A stretch of 11,088 bases of DNA from an uncultured Bacilli bacterium (GCA_949746915.1 CATKEA010000148.1:1-11088), one strand, 5' to 3'; counted from the first letter of the stretch, positions 1 through 7,290 are shown. Program-made: numbers and translations. Notes: generated by a model not told the origin, from the sequence alone.

Positions 1-68
1 ATTTCTTTATCTAATTTTATGTCCTTAAGTTTTTCACCTTTAATATTTAAAAGTTGTACTTTTTCCAT
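1..68 (-). CDS. rplD: 50S ribosomal protein L4, N-terminal fragment (cut by window edge)
   Basis: Only the first 22 codons are inside the window, starting MEKVQLLNIKGEKL. This fits the N-terminal strand of ribosomal protein L4, an early-assembling large-subunit protein that also lines the exit tunnel. The ATG is preceded by a strong ribosome binding site, AAAGGAGG at 77-84, eight bases upstream. The gene lies 58 bp downstream of rplC, in the usual S10-operon order rpsJ-rplC-rplD, and this position supports the call as much as the short peptide does. In some bacteria L4 represses its own operon; nothing visible here shows that. Confidence 0.85.
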   Translation of the reverse strand, partial: MEKVQLLNIKGEKLKDIKLDKE

Positions 69-126
69 CCTTAATTCCTCCTTTCATCACATTTAATTTT
101 TATTAACTTCATTTACTTTGTTAAAA

Positions 127-885
127 TTATTCTTGTGATGATTCAACGGGTGCCTCTTCTTCGTTAGATTCTACTACTTCACTTGATTCTTCTACAACAG
201 TTTCTTCTTCAACTGGTATTTCTACATAAGTGATTAATTCTTCCATTTCGTTAATTTTCTCACCTTTTTTTACTGAAGTTCTAATCATAACTAAAGATTT
301 TTTAGGACCAGGAACATTACCCTTTACTAAGATAACGTTATTTTCTAAATCAACTTGAACAATTTCAAGATTTTGAATTGTTGTTGTTTGATTACCCATA
401 TGACCTGGTAATTTCTTACCTTTTAAAACGTGCATTGGTAACATTGTACCAAGTGACCCAACACCTCTATGATATTGAGAACCGTGACCCATTGGTCCAC
501 GAGATTGGTTCCAACGTTTGATAACACCTTGGAAACCTTTTCCTTTGCTAGTACCAGTTACATCAACGACTTCTCCTTCTTTGAAGATGTCAGCGTTCAT
601 AACTTGACCTAAAGTATATGATGAAACATCTACTCCTCTAATTTCTCTTAAGAAGCGCTTAGGTTCTGTACTTGCTTTGTTAGTATGACCAATTTTAGCT
701 TTGTTGCTGTTTTTTGGTTTTACTGTTTCATATCCTAATTGGATAGCGTTATATCCGTCTTTTTCAACTGTCTTAATTTGTGTTACGACATTTGGTTCAA
801 CTTCAATAACTGTTACTGGAATAAGTTTACCACTTTTTGTGAAAACTTGTGTCATTCCTAGTTTTTTACCTAAGATTCCTTTCAT
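127..885 (-). CDS. rplC: 50S ribosomal protein L3 with acidic C-terminal extension
   Basis: L3 binds 23S rRNA early in 50S assembly and sends a loop toward the peptidyl-transferase centre. The N-terminus [12 protein letters not shown] and the central block around residues 110-165 ([29 protein letters not shown]) are diagnostic. At 252 residues the protein is about 40 longer than the usual length near 209. The surplus is a C-terminal tail from about residue 222, made almost wholly of Glu, Val and Ser and strongly negative, which is odd for an RNA-binding protein. The glutamine that PrmB methylates in E. coli L3 appears to be absent, as the region reads [11 protein letters not shown]. The ATG follows AGGAGG at 894-899. 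The gene begins 18 bp after rpsJ ends and is clearly in the same operon. Confidence 0.97.
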   Translation of the reverse strand: MKGILGKKLGMTQVFTKSGKLIPVTVIEVEPNVVTQIKTVEKDGYNAIQLGYETVKPKNSNKAKIGHTNKASTEPKRFLREIRGVDVSSYTLGQVMNADIFKEGEVVDVTGTSKGKGFQGVIKRWNQSRGPMGHGSQYHRGVGSLGTMLPMHVLKGKKLPGHMGNQTTTIQNLEIVQVDLENNVILVKGNVPGPKKSLVMIRTSVKKGEKINEMEELITYVEIPVEEETVVEESSEVVESNEEEAPVESSQE

Positions 886-903
886 TGTTTGTTCCTCCTA
901 ATA

Positions 904-1215
904 TTATTGTACTTTAATTTCGATATTAACACCGCTTGGTAAATCAAGATGCTTTAGGGCATCTACTGTTTCCTTGCTTGGGTTCTTAACGTCGATAAGT
1001 CTCTTATGTGTACGCATTTCAAATTGTTCACGACTATCTTTGTATTTGTGAACAGCTCTTAAAATAGTATATTTTTCAACTTCTGTAGGTAGTGGAACTG
1101 GTCCTGATACTGTTCCTCCAGATCTCTTGATTGTTTCAACTATTTTAGTTACAGCATTTTCTAGAATTCTATGATCGTATGCTTTTAATTTAATGCGAAT
1201 ACTTCCTTTTGACAT
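904..1215 (-). CDS. rpsJ: 30S ribosomal protein S10 (NusE)
   Basis: S10 belongs to the 3' domain of the 30S subunit. As NusE it also joins antitermination complexes with NusB and couples transcription to translation through NusG. The 103-residue length is normal. Family signatures span the protein: [14 protein letters not shown] near the start, GPVPLPTE in the loop region at about residues 38-45, and the [12 protein letters not shown] block at about 65-76. The ATG has a strong ribosome binding site, AGGGAGG at 1224-1230. This is the first gene of the S10 operon, with its own promoter and a leader of about 115 bases upstream. Confidence 0.97.
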   Translation of the reverse strand: MSKGSIRIKLKAYDHRILENAVTKIVETIKRSGGTVSGPVPLPTEVEKYTILRAVHKYKDSREQFEMRTHKRLIDVKNPSKETVDALKHLDLPSGVNIEIKVQ

Positions 1216-1332
1216 TTTTGAATCCTCCCTTCGCCTATATCTAGTATAGACTTGCTCCGTGCGAATAACCTGATATTTTCGAGCAACTTAACCCGGTGTA
1301 TCAGCAACCTCTCACATCTAAGCAGCCACACA
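1216..1332 (-). promoter_or_regulatory. Structured 5' leader of the S10 operon with possible pseudoknot
   Basis: This untranslated leader separates the rpsJ promoter from its start codon. On the transcript, CTGATA (1304-1299) pairs perfectly with TATCAG (1275-1270), and TTGCTC (1286-1281) pairs perfectly with GAGCAA (1257-1252). The order of the arms is a-b-a'-b', so both helices together would be an H-type pseudoknot, or else two alternative folds. A third small stem, CTATA/TATAG (1249-1245 with 1239-1235), lies just before the ribosome binding site. The string CACGGAGCAAG resembles, from memory, rpsJ leaders of other Firmicutes. A role in autogenous control by a ribosomal protein is an inference. 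Confidence 0.6.
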
Positions 1333-1338
1333 GCTAAG

Positions 1339-1402
1339 ATTATAACACAAGTATATCAATAAAAGCAACACTTTTCTTAAGATTTTTTTTATAATTTTTT
1401 TC
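1339..1402 (-). promoter_or_regulatory. Sigma-A promoter of the S10 operon with UP-like A-tracts
   Basis: The -10 element is a perfect TATAAT at 1339-1344, with an upstream TG giving an extended -10. The -35 element TTGCTT lies at 1363-1368 with an 18-base spacer. Immediately upstream on the coding strand are A-tracts (about 1369-1402) of the UP-element type found at strong ribosomal promoters. Predicted transcription starts near 1332. Confidence 0.8.
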
Positions 1403-1509
1403 ATATTTTACGCTATTGTTTACATTTTATCTAGGTACTTCTTTTTTAGTTTTTTATTGTTTATTTAATTTATAGGAAACTATCATTTCTTTAAAATATA
1501 TGTACATAA

Positions 1510-1540
1510 AAAGATATTCACAACTTTTGTGAATATCTTT
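1510..1540 (-). terminator. Intrinsic terminator after the HExxH-protein gene, overlapping its stop codon
   Basis: A perfect 14-bp stem (1510-1523 with 1527-1540) with a 3-base loop is followed on the minus strand by only a short U run (TTTATG). The stem includes two bases of the stop codon of the 1539-2465 gene. The hairpin is strong but the U-tract is weak, so it may also serve as a 3' stabilising structure. Confidence 0.7.
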
Positions 1541-2465
1541 AGCGATAATTGCAATTGTTATTAAAGATTGTTACTATTTCTAGAGCCTTTTGGTTCAAAT
1601 CTTTTATTTTATTAATAAGTCTACCTTTAAAATGCTTCTTTTTTGCCAATTCTAATTCCAATTCTAATGTTCTATCTAAAGTATTTGATAATTCTTTTAA
1701 GCTATTCATTTTTCCAGTAATGTTATCAAACCAATTATGAATTTCTTCTATATGGCCTTTAAACCTTAATTCTTCTAGTGTTTTTAAAAATGTTTTATTT
1801 TCTATTAATTGCTTTAAAACCATGCTCTGAAGATAGTAAGCATCTGATTTATATTGATTATTAGCACTACTATTAATTGCATATATGGTACTAGAAATTT
1901 CACTGTTTAAAATCTCATAATTGGAAAATGAGGAAATGATATTAATTATTTCTTCTGTTTGTTTAGTGTTGATAACTTCTTCTATAATGGATTCTTTATC
2001 TTTATGTAATACTTGGTATGTTTTAGAATCATAAATTATACTGGATATTCCCGTTCTTATATAAATTTTATCTTTATCTATTGTTATTTCATTATTAACT
2101 GAGTTTACAGCATGATTTATTTCATGAACTAAGTTATCTAATAATTGCATAAGCTCTATATTTTGATAATTATTTAATATTATTCCTTTTATGGTTTCTA
2201 TATGCTCATTTTCTTGTTTTGGTTTACTAAAATAAAAGGCCTGATATATTTCACTTTGATTGTCACTAATCACAATTGGTACTTCTTTAAAACATTTTAA
2301 AATAGTTGATTCATTTCTTATTCCATACTTAATAATAAATGCTGGCATTATTAAATATAAAAGGTGACTGATATTACTTGGGTATTGGTAATAAAATGCT
2401 ATTTCATCTACTTGACTTTTGTACCTATTTAATAAACTATTTAACTCTTCATTATTATATGTCAT
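1539..2465 (-). CDS. Uncharacterised HExxH (gluzincin-like) protein downstream of dinB
   Basis: I do not recognise a named family. The 308-residue protein has no signal peptide or clear membrane span and is probably cytoplasmic. Residues 114-118 read HEINH, a zinc-peptidase HExxH motif, in the context DNLVHEINHAVNS. Glu162 or Glu163, about 45 residues downstream in IIEEVINT, could be the third zinc ligand as in gluzincins; this is inference. The last third (about 225-300) is rich in Leu, Glu and Lys and looks coiled-coil or helical. The ATG follows GGAG at 2471-2474. It lies 43 bp after dinB with no terminator or promoter seen between them, so co-transcription and possible DNA-damage control are likely. 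It does not look like the ImmA/IrrE repressor proteases beyond the core motif. Confidence 0.75.
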   Translation of the reverse strand: MTYNNEELNSLLNRYKSQVDEIAFYYQYPSNISHLLYLIMPAFIIKYGIRNESTILKCFKEVPIVISDNQSEIYQAFYFSKPKQENEHIETIKGIILNNYQNIELMQLLDNLVHEINHAVNSVNNEITIDKDKIYIRTGISSIIYDSKTYQVLHKDKESIIEEVINTKQTEEIINIISSFSNYEILNSEISSTIYAINSSANNQYKSDAYYLQSMVLKQLIENKTFLKTLEELRFKGHIEEIHNWFDNITGKMNSLKELSNTLDRTLELELELAKKKHFKGRLINKIKDLNQKALEIVTIFNNNCNYR

Positions 2466-2508
2466 ATTATCTCCTTATTATATATTGTGCCACCAATAAT
2501 ACATATTA

Positions 2509-3720
2509 TCAATCATTAGAGATTTTCTCTTCAATTGCTTTTAAACTTGCTGGAATAATTATTCCATCACCAAATTTATCTTTTATATCATCTATTACTT
2601 TTTGAACCTTATCGGTGTTTGTTTCTTTTTCTTCTTCAAATAAAGAAACTTGTTTTATATTTTCTTTGACAAAATCATTCAAACGAAGGCCAATTAGTCT
2701 AATTGGTTCTCCACGGTATCCATTATCTAAAATTTTAATTGCTTGTTTAAAGATATCTTCTGTGGTATTTGTTGGATTGACTAGTTTAGATTGATGTGAG
2801 TAACTCTTAAATTCATTCGTTTTAAAAATTACAGCTATTGTTGTAGCATAAAGATTTTTATTTCTAGCTGTTCTTCCAATTTTATCTGCCTGTCTTAATA
2901 AGATATGTTTTAGTTCTTTTTTATCTGTGATATCTTTTTCTAGTGTTTCTGATACACTTATACTTTGATTCTTAGCTACTCTTGGTTCTACTTTACTATC
3001 ATCTATTCCTTTTGCATGTTCTATCATAACTAGTGCTTGACTTTTAAAATATTTACGTAAAATTTCTAAATCTGTATTGGCTAAGTCACCGATAGTTTTT
3101 ATGCCTAACTGCATAAGTATTTCTGATGATTTTTTTCCTACCATAAATAACTCTGATACAGGTAGTGGCCACATTTTATTCTCTATTTCTTCATCAAATA
3201 AAGTATGAATTTTATTTGGTTTTTCAAAGTCAGAAGCCATTTTAGCACATAGTTTACAATTAGCGATTCCAATATTAACTGTTATTTTAAATGTTTTATT
3301 TATATATGCTTGCATTGTTTTGGCTAATTCTAATGGATTTTTATATATTAAGTTCATGTCTGTAATATCTAGAAAACACTCATCAATTGAGAATCTTTCT
3401 ACTGTTGGAGTTATTGTTAGAAAATATTGGTATAATTTTTCTGATTCTTGGTGATAAAGATCATAGTCTCCTCGAAAAACTTGTAAATTAGGACATTTTC
3501 TTCTAGCCATATAAAGAGGCTCTGCTGTTACTACTCCCATTTTCTTAGCAACAGGACTTTTGGCAGTTACTATTCCACGGCGTTTATCTTCATCTCCACC
3601 AATAACTGATGGTATAGTTCTAATATCAACTGGATGTCCTTTTCTTAACAAATCAACGGCAGTCCATGATAAAAAAGCATTATTAACATCAATATGAAAA
3701 ATAATCCTTCTTTTTGTCAT
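2509..3720 (-). CDS. dinB: Y-family DNA polymerase IV
   Basis: This is a translesion polymerase that extends primers past damaged template. The palm motif FHIDVNNAF puts catalytic Asp at residue 11, and SIDECFLDIT gives Asp113 and Glu114, completing the metal-binding triad. Phe16 sits at the steric-gate position that excludes ribonucleotides. Asn13 replaces the Asp usual in the DxD version of motif I, as in some clostridial-type homologues. A helix-hairpin-helix thumb segment is at about 187-217 and the little finger at about 245-350. QVSLF at 357-361 matches a beta-clamp binding motif. The length, 403 residues, is slightly above the E. coli enzyme. The ATG follows GGGTGGAG at 3726-3733. The gene has its own promoter carrying a LexA-like site and stops at a tandem TGA-TAA. 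Confidence 0.95.
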   Translation of the reverse strand: MTKRRIIFHIDVNNAFLSWTAVDLLRKGHPVDIRTIPSVIGGDEDKRRGIVTAKSPVAKKMGVVTAEPLYMARRKCPNLQVFRGDYDLYHQESEKLYQYFLTITPTVERFSIDECFLDITDMNLIYKNPLELAKTMQAYINKTFKITVNIGIANCKLCAKMASDFEKPNKIHTLFDEEIENKMWPLPVSELFMVGKKSSEILMQLGIKTIGDLANTDLEILRKYFKSQALVMIEHAKGIDDSKVEPRVAKNQSISVSETLEKDITDKKELKHILLRQADKIGRTARNKNLYATTIAVIFKTNEFKSYSHQSKLVNPTNTTEDIFKQAIKILDNGYRGEPIRLIGLRLNDFVKENIKQVSLFEEEKETNTDKVQKVIDDIKDKFGDGIIIPASLKAIEEKISND

Positions 3721-3743
3721 TTTATCTCCACCCTATAATTATA

Positions 3744-3772
3744 ATTTTAATACATTTGTTCGTCTTAGTCAA
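3744..3772 (-). promoter_or_regulatory. dinB promoter
   Basis: The -35 TTGACT (3767-3772) and -10 TAAAAT (3744-3749) are separated by exactly 17 bases. The -10 ends 23 bases upstream of the dinB start codon, so the mRNA leader is very short. The promoter begins directly after the terminator of the preceding operon. Confidence 0.8.
3749..3762 (-). promoter_or_regulatory. Partial LexA (SOS) box in the dinB promoter
   Basis: The coding strand reads CGAACAAATGTATT between -35 and -10. The Bacillus-type LexA box is CGAACRNRYGTTYG. The left half-site and the RNRY centre match fully, and the right half keeps GT and then diverges. The placement would let a bound repressor block RNA polymerase, and dinB is a classic SOS gene. 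The weak right half keeps confidence moderate. Confidence 0.5.
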
Positions 3773-3779
3773 TAAAATA

Positions 3780-3812
3780 AAAAGACCTAATATTTTATTA
3801 CTAGGAACTTTT
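3780..3812 (-). terminator. Intrinsic terminator of the ABC/secreted-protein operon
   Basis: On the minus strand an imperfect stem (AAAAG with CTTTT outside, CCTA with TAGG inside, with bulges) is followed by TTTTTATTTT. Its 5' arm includes two bases of the stop codon of the last permease gene. The dinB -35 element begins directly beyond its U-tract. Confidence 0.65.
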
Positions 3813-4554
3813 AAATCATCGATTTACTTTTATTGATAACATATTTAAATAATGAGTAACATATTAACAATATAATTAAAAAATAACCAATAGTTATGCA
3901 CAGCTCTGATTCAAAACTGGCAAATTTTGTATCTGTAAATAGACCTGATATAAATATTGGAATTTCATTTCCTTCATATTTGATATATGGTAAATAAAGA
4001 TAATACCCTTCTATTGTGAATACCATTAATGCATTTAAAAATATAATAAGTTTCTCATCTATAATATAAAATAGTAATGTATTAATAAGCATTAGTATTA
4101 ATAAATATAAATACGCTTTGAAAATAAGAAAAAATATATATAGCACATTACTAATACCAGATCCAATATCTTGTATTATTATATTATCAGCATGAAATAA
4201 ATTAGCCCCTATAAATACTAATAATACAGTAACTATAAAACAGATACTAAAATTTAACACTACTTGGCGCATTATGGTTTCGAAACATTTCTCTTTACTT
4301 TTCATTCTAATTAATTGAAATTGATTTTCTTTGAACATTTCCACCGTTTTATGGGTAATTAAAATCATCATTGCTATTAGAACAACAAAGTAAAACGAAT
4401 ATGTGTATATTCTTATGACTGATGTAAAATAGTCCATTTTGTAAGTTGTTAAAGCACTACAAAATAAACTCATAAGAGTCATCACTATCATAAATAATTT
4501 AAAACTTGGAGTATTTAACATTGAATTAAAATTCTTTAAATATCTATTTTTCAC
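3811..4554 (-). CDS. ABC-2-like membrane subunit (third permease of the operon)
   Basis: This 247-residue integral membrane protein has about six predicted spans, near residues 17-37, 48-67, 97-117, 137-162, 168-188 and 217-236. A basic cytoplasmic loop after span 2 contains QLIRMKSKEK. A similar loop occurs at the same place in the other two membrane proteins of the operon, where it may contact the ATPase. It has no catalytic motif and no nucleotide-binding domain. The start is GTG and overlaps the end of the preceding gene by 11 bases. The nearest Shine-Dalgarno-like GAGG (4570-4573) is far away at 15 bases, so translational coupling is likely. I infer a permease role from topology and context. 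It also resembles, from memory, the DUF2705 class of Bacillus membrane proteins. Confidence 0.7.
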   Translation of the reverse strand: MKNRYLKNFNSMLNTPSFKLFMIVMTLMSLFCSALTTYKMDYFTSVIRIYTYSFYFVVLIAMMILITHKTVEMFKENQFQLIRMKSKEKCFETIMRQVVLNFSICFIVTVLLVFIGANLFHADNIIIQDIGSGISNVLYIFFLIFKAYLYLLILMLINTLLFYIIDEKLIIFLNALMVFTIEGYYLYLPYIKYEGNEIPIFISGLFTDTKFASFESELCITIGYFLIILLICYSLFKYVINKSKSMI

Positions 4555-5470
4555 TTTCTATAACCACATCCTCTTTATTTCTATAAATAATATAAAGAAT
4601 GACGAAACTAATAATTACAATTACTAGATTGTAGATAGTAAAAATTGTCAGTGATGATATTTTATTTATTCCATCATAGACCCAGTAATTAAATAAATTA
4701 AAAATATTAGATGCTTGATGTATTTGAAGATATTTTTCAAATATGATTACTCCAACTATAACTTCTAGAAAAATATCGCAAAAAAGAAATAAAATATATG
4801 ATGACAAAACGCTTACTATTAAATTGAAATTCTTTTTTATTGGAATTAATGATAAGTTAACATAGAACCAACTATTTAGGACAATATTAAGAATGTAGAT
4901 AAAAATAAAAGGAATAAAATTTCTAATATGACTTATGTTAATTGGTATAGATCCTTCTGCCCAATAACTTAATGTTTTATCTAAATCAAAGTGTCCTGAT
5001 AGTAAAAAGCATACTATAAATAGAATTACTAGGGAAACTGGAAATAACCAGATACTTTTTAAAGCGTTTAGATATGTCTTTTTGAGGTATTTTTTATAAC
5101 TTGTTCTAATTAGTTCGTTCTTATAAAAATTAGTTTTATATTTTCTATAAAAAGTGTAGCTAGACATTATAATGATAAGCATTGGTGCTATTAGTTGAAT
5201 CTTATCTAATCCTGTATTCATTATTACGATAAAAAAGAAACTAATAGTATCTGGTACTACTGGCTCACCTTTTTGAATAATTGATTCACAAGCTTCCTTG
5301 CTGATATCTATTTGTCCTTTTTCACATTCAACAATTAAATTATTATAGGCTTTTTTATTATCTTTATAAAGTGTGTAGAAATCAAATGCACACCATATTT
5401 CAAAAATAATTAGTCCAATAAAAATTAATGTTGATAGCAATAATTGTATTTTAAAATTATTTTTCTTCAT
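4544..5470 (-). CDS. ABC-2-like membrane subunit (second permease of the operon)
   Basis: This 308-residue membrane protein has about six spans, near residues 8-28, 88-107, 138-158, 184-206, 217-243 and 273-295. A larger outer loop (about 29-74) contains two Cys, C49 and C61. The loop after span 2 is strongly basic and contains NELIRTSYKK, like the LIR-containing loops of its neighbours. I chose the ATG at 5470 because GAGGTG (5477-5482) lies six bases upstream. An earlier in-frame ATG at 5539 would overlap the secreted-protein gene and has no ribosome binding site. It follows the secreted-protein gene by 37 bp and overlaps the next permease by 11. No family is recognised with certainty; a role in export of, or immunity to, the secreted protein is inferred. 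Confidence 0.72.
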   Translation of the reverse strand: MKKNNFKIQLLLSTLIFIGLIIFEIWCAFDFYTLYKDNKKAYNNLIVECEKGQIDISKEACESIIQKGEPVVPDTISFFFIVIMNTGLDKIQLIAPMLIIIMSSYTFYRKYKTNFYKNELIRTSYKKYLKKTYLNALKSIWLFPVSLVILFIVCFLLSGHFDLDKTLSYWAEGSIPINISHIRNFIPFIFIYILNIVLNSWFYVNLSLIPIKKNFNLIVSVLSSYILFLFCDIFLEVIVGVIIFEKYLQIHQASNIFNLFNYWVYDGINKISSLTIFTIYNLVIVIISFVILYIIYRNKEDVVIESEK

Positions 5471-5507
5471 AATTTTCACCTCAATATTTTGGAGAGAGTA
5501 AACTATT

Positions 5508-5909
5508 TTATAGATCTGTATCCCAATACCACCAACCATAGTAAGCGACAGTTGACATAGTTACTTTTGTTGCTTTTATATAATGGCTGTATTCTGCTGG
5601 GTAATATGTTAAAGCTTCTGACCATTTTACCACTTTGTTAATTGGTAAATCTTGCCATGTAGAGTTAGTTACTTTTCCTTTAAGTGCTCTACCATCTCCT
5701 GATAAATTATCAATGGCATCTGTTTTTTTAGCACCTTGTTGTGAATATCTTTCTTTTACTTGAGTATCAATTTTAGTTTCACTTCCCCAAGCTTTTATTG
5801 TTTTACCAAGATATCCTATTTGACCACTTGTATTTGCTGCTGTTACATTAAACATTGTTAAACATAAAGTAGCGACAAATGCTGTGATTGTTATTTTTAT
5901 ATATTTCAT
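5508..5909 (-). CDS. Secreted aromatic-rich protein, candidate bacteriocin or signal
   Basis: The 133-residue precursor starts with a classic Sec signal peptide: Lys2 and Lys5, a hydrophobic core at 6-20, and a likely signal peptidase I site near Ala24 or Ala25. The mature part is about 108 residues, with no cysteine and no other membrane span. It has six tryptophans and nine tyrosines, clustered at the C-terminus as YYGWWYWD (123-130). The ATG has a very strong ribosome binding site (AGGAGG, 5915-5920), suggesting high expression. It sits between an ABC ATPase gene (31 bp away) and a permease gene. I see no double-glycine leader, lanthionine-type Cys pattern or modification enzyme. A lactococcin-972-like or DUF2712-like relationship is possible from context, but the lactococcin 972 N-terminal GxW pattern is not evident. 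Antimicrobial function is inference. Confidence 0.75.
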   Translation of the reverse strand: MKYIKITITAFVATLCLTMFNVTAANTSGQIGYLGKTIKAWGSETKIDTQVKERYSQQGAKKTDAIDNLSGDGRALKGKVTNSTWQDLPINKVVKWSEALTYYPAEYSHYIKATKVTMSTVAYYGWWYWDTDL

Positions 5910-5940
5910 AATTTCCTCCTTCTTTTACATATAAAAGTAA

Positions 5941-6594
5941 TTACTTACTCTCTCCCTTTTTTTGTATTTTTTCGACATTTCCAGCATCAAATTCATAAAT
6001 TACATCAGCAAAGTTGTTAACATCTTCCTCAATATGTGATGCTACTATGATTAGTTTTCCTTTTGATGCCAAATCTTTTAACATTTCACGTAGTTTTACC
6101 GCAGTTGTTTTTTCTATTCCATTAAATGGTTCATCTAATATAATAAAGTCAGGATCTTCCATTAGTACTTGAGCAATCCCTAGTTTTTGTTTCATTCCTA
6201 ATGAATAAGTACTATATTTTTTGTCCTTATCTTTGTATAAATTAACTTCTTTTAGAGTAAGAAGGATGTCCTCATCAATTATTTTGTCTTGAATATTTGC
6301 TAAAATTTTTAAATTTTCGAAACCTGTTAATTCTGGTAAAAAATTAGGTTTTTCTATTAAACAGCGCGTATTTTTAGGAAATTCTTTTTCCTTGATATAG
6401 TTAATGCCATCCTGTAATATTTCTCCTGTTGTTGGTTCATAAAAACCACATAGTATTTTCATGAATACACTTTTTCCACTACCATTTCTTCCTACGAAGG
6501 CATAAATGTTTCCAGATGTTAATGTCATATTGACATTCTGCAATATGCTTATTCCTCTAAATTCTTTAGAGACATTTTTCACTTCTAACTTCAT
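5941..6594 (-). CDS. ABC transporter ATP-binding protein with E-loop (BcrA/LanF type)
   Basis: This 217-residue nucleotide-binding subunit should power the membrane proteins encoded beside it. Walker A is GRNGSGKS (35-42), the signature is YSLGMKQKLG (130-139), Walker B is FIILDEP (150-156) with catalytic Glu155, and the switch His is 187. At the Q-loop position the sequence reads IEKPNFLPELTG, with Glu81 in place of Gln. This E-loop is known for lantibiotic-immunity LanF and bacitracin-resistance BcrA ATPases. The D-loop reads NGIE rather than the usual NGLD. The ATG lies two bases after the stop of the preceding permease gene, with AAAGG embedded in that gene's end. The set suggests self-protection against, or export of, a peptide or protein. 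A general ABC-2 exporter remains possible. Confidence 0.92.
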   Translation of the reverse strand: MKLEVKNVSKEFRGISILQNVNMTLTSGNIYAFVGRNGSGKSVFMKILCGFYEPTTGEILQDGINYIKEKEFPKNTRCLIEKPNFLPELTGFENLKILANIQDKIIDEDILLTLKEVNLYKDKDKKYSTYSLGMKQKLGIAQVLMEDPDFIILDEPFNGIEKTTAVKLREMLKDLASKGKLIIVASHIEEDVNNFADVIYEFDAGNVEKIQKKGESK

Positions 6595-6596
6595 AA

Positions 6597-7283
6597 TTAT
6601 TCACTATTCCTTTCAAATAAATTAACATAATTATTTTTGCATAATATTGTAAGTCCAAATATTAATGCCAATAATATTACTGAATAAATATACCAATAGT
6701 TATTAATAAATTTCATATTGGGAAACAAAAATTTTATAGATAATAACCCTATAAAACTAATTGTCCCACACATTGGTTTGTTATAAAACATCAGGAAATA
6801 AAGTAATAGAAAAAACATTTGAAAACATAATGTATATATAATATCAATACAAAATATTTTTGGTATTAATAAGTAATTAAAATATGTTTTAGGAAAAAAT
6901 ATTATAAATATCACAATAAAAATATAAATAATTGCCTTAAGAAAGCTAGTAAAAACAAAATTAGAAACAAATTTCATCAAAAACCATTTATCTGCTTTAA
7001 TTCTTAAAAATATATTATTCAGTCCATTTTTTAAATCATATGTGTAGATATTAAATGTTAAAAAAACTAATAAAAGTTTAGTTAGTACTGATACTAATGT
7101 AAAAAGGAAATTATCTTGATAAATACTTAGACCGACCATACTATAAAATAACTCTGTATTAGAAAGTTTATAAACAAGCTTGGCTATAATTAAAATTACC
7201 AATATAAAGATTAGATACATTGTAAAATATAAGCTTTTTTTTCTTAAATTGTTAGAAAAATCATTTACAATTATGTACTTCAT
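6597..7283 (-). CDS. ABC-2-like membrane subunit (first permease of the operon)
   Basis: This 228-residue membrane protein has about six spans, near 18-38, 59-80, 108-130, 143-167, 171-187 and 196-214. After span 2 it carries NIFLRIKADKWFLMKF, an R-x-K-x-x-x-W-F type basic loop of the sort I associate with DUF2705-like ABC membrane proteins; this is from memory. Two starts are possible. The ATG at 7283 is 11 bases from AAAAGG (7295-7300). A GTG at 7292 is only two bases from it, which is too close, so I prefer the ATG. This is the first gene of the operon, and its ribosome binding site can be masked by the leader. It is two bases upstream of the ATPase gene, so the two products probably form one complex. 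Confidence 0.75.
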   Translation of the reverse strand: MKYIIVNDFSNNLRKKSLYFTMYLIFILVILIIAKLVYKLSNTELFYSMVGLSIYQDNFLFTLVSVLTKLLLVFLTFNIYTYDLKNGLNNIFLRIKADKWFLMKFVSNFVFTSFLKAIIYIFIVIFIIFFPKTYFNYLLIPKIFCIDIIYTLCFQMFFLLLYFLMFYNKPMCGTISFIGLLSIKFLFPNMKFINNYWYIYSVILLALIFGLTILCKNNYVNLFERNSE

Positions 7284-7290
7284 ACTACTC

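Larger units (their letters stand above)
1216..1538. other. Intergenic stretch of 323 bases without a gene
   Basis: This gap holds the terminator of the upstream unit (1510-1540), the rpsJ promoter and the structured rpsJ leader. The part from about 1403 to 1509 is very AT-rich, with a small palindrome around TATGTACATA near 1498-1507. I see no coding region, RNA gene or repeat in it. Confidence 0.7.

Noticed and set aside
701..901. Plus-strand open frame of 66 codons inside rplC
   Set aside because: It lies antisense to the conserved rplC gene, has no ribosome binding site and no family resemblance.
2509..2514. TGA read as tryptophan (Mycoplasma-type code)
   Set aside because: The dinB frame ends TGA-TAA and the tryptophan codons checked are TGG, so the standard code explains the sequence.
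2378..2605. Plus-strand open frame of 75 codons across the dinB/HExxH gene junction
   Set aside because: It is antisense to the ends of two supported genes, with no promoter or ribosome binding site seen.
5471..5539. Upstream ATG at 5539 as start of the second permease
   Set aside because: It would add 23 residues overlapping the secreted-protein gene and lacks a ribosome binding site, whereas the ATG at 5470 has GAGGTG at good spacing.
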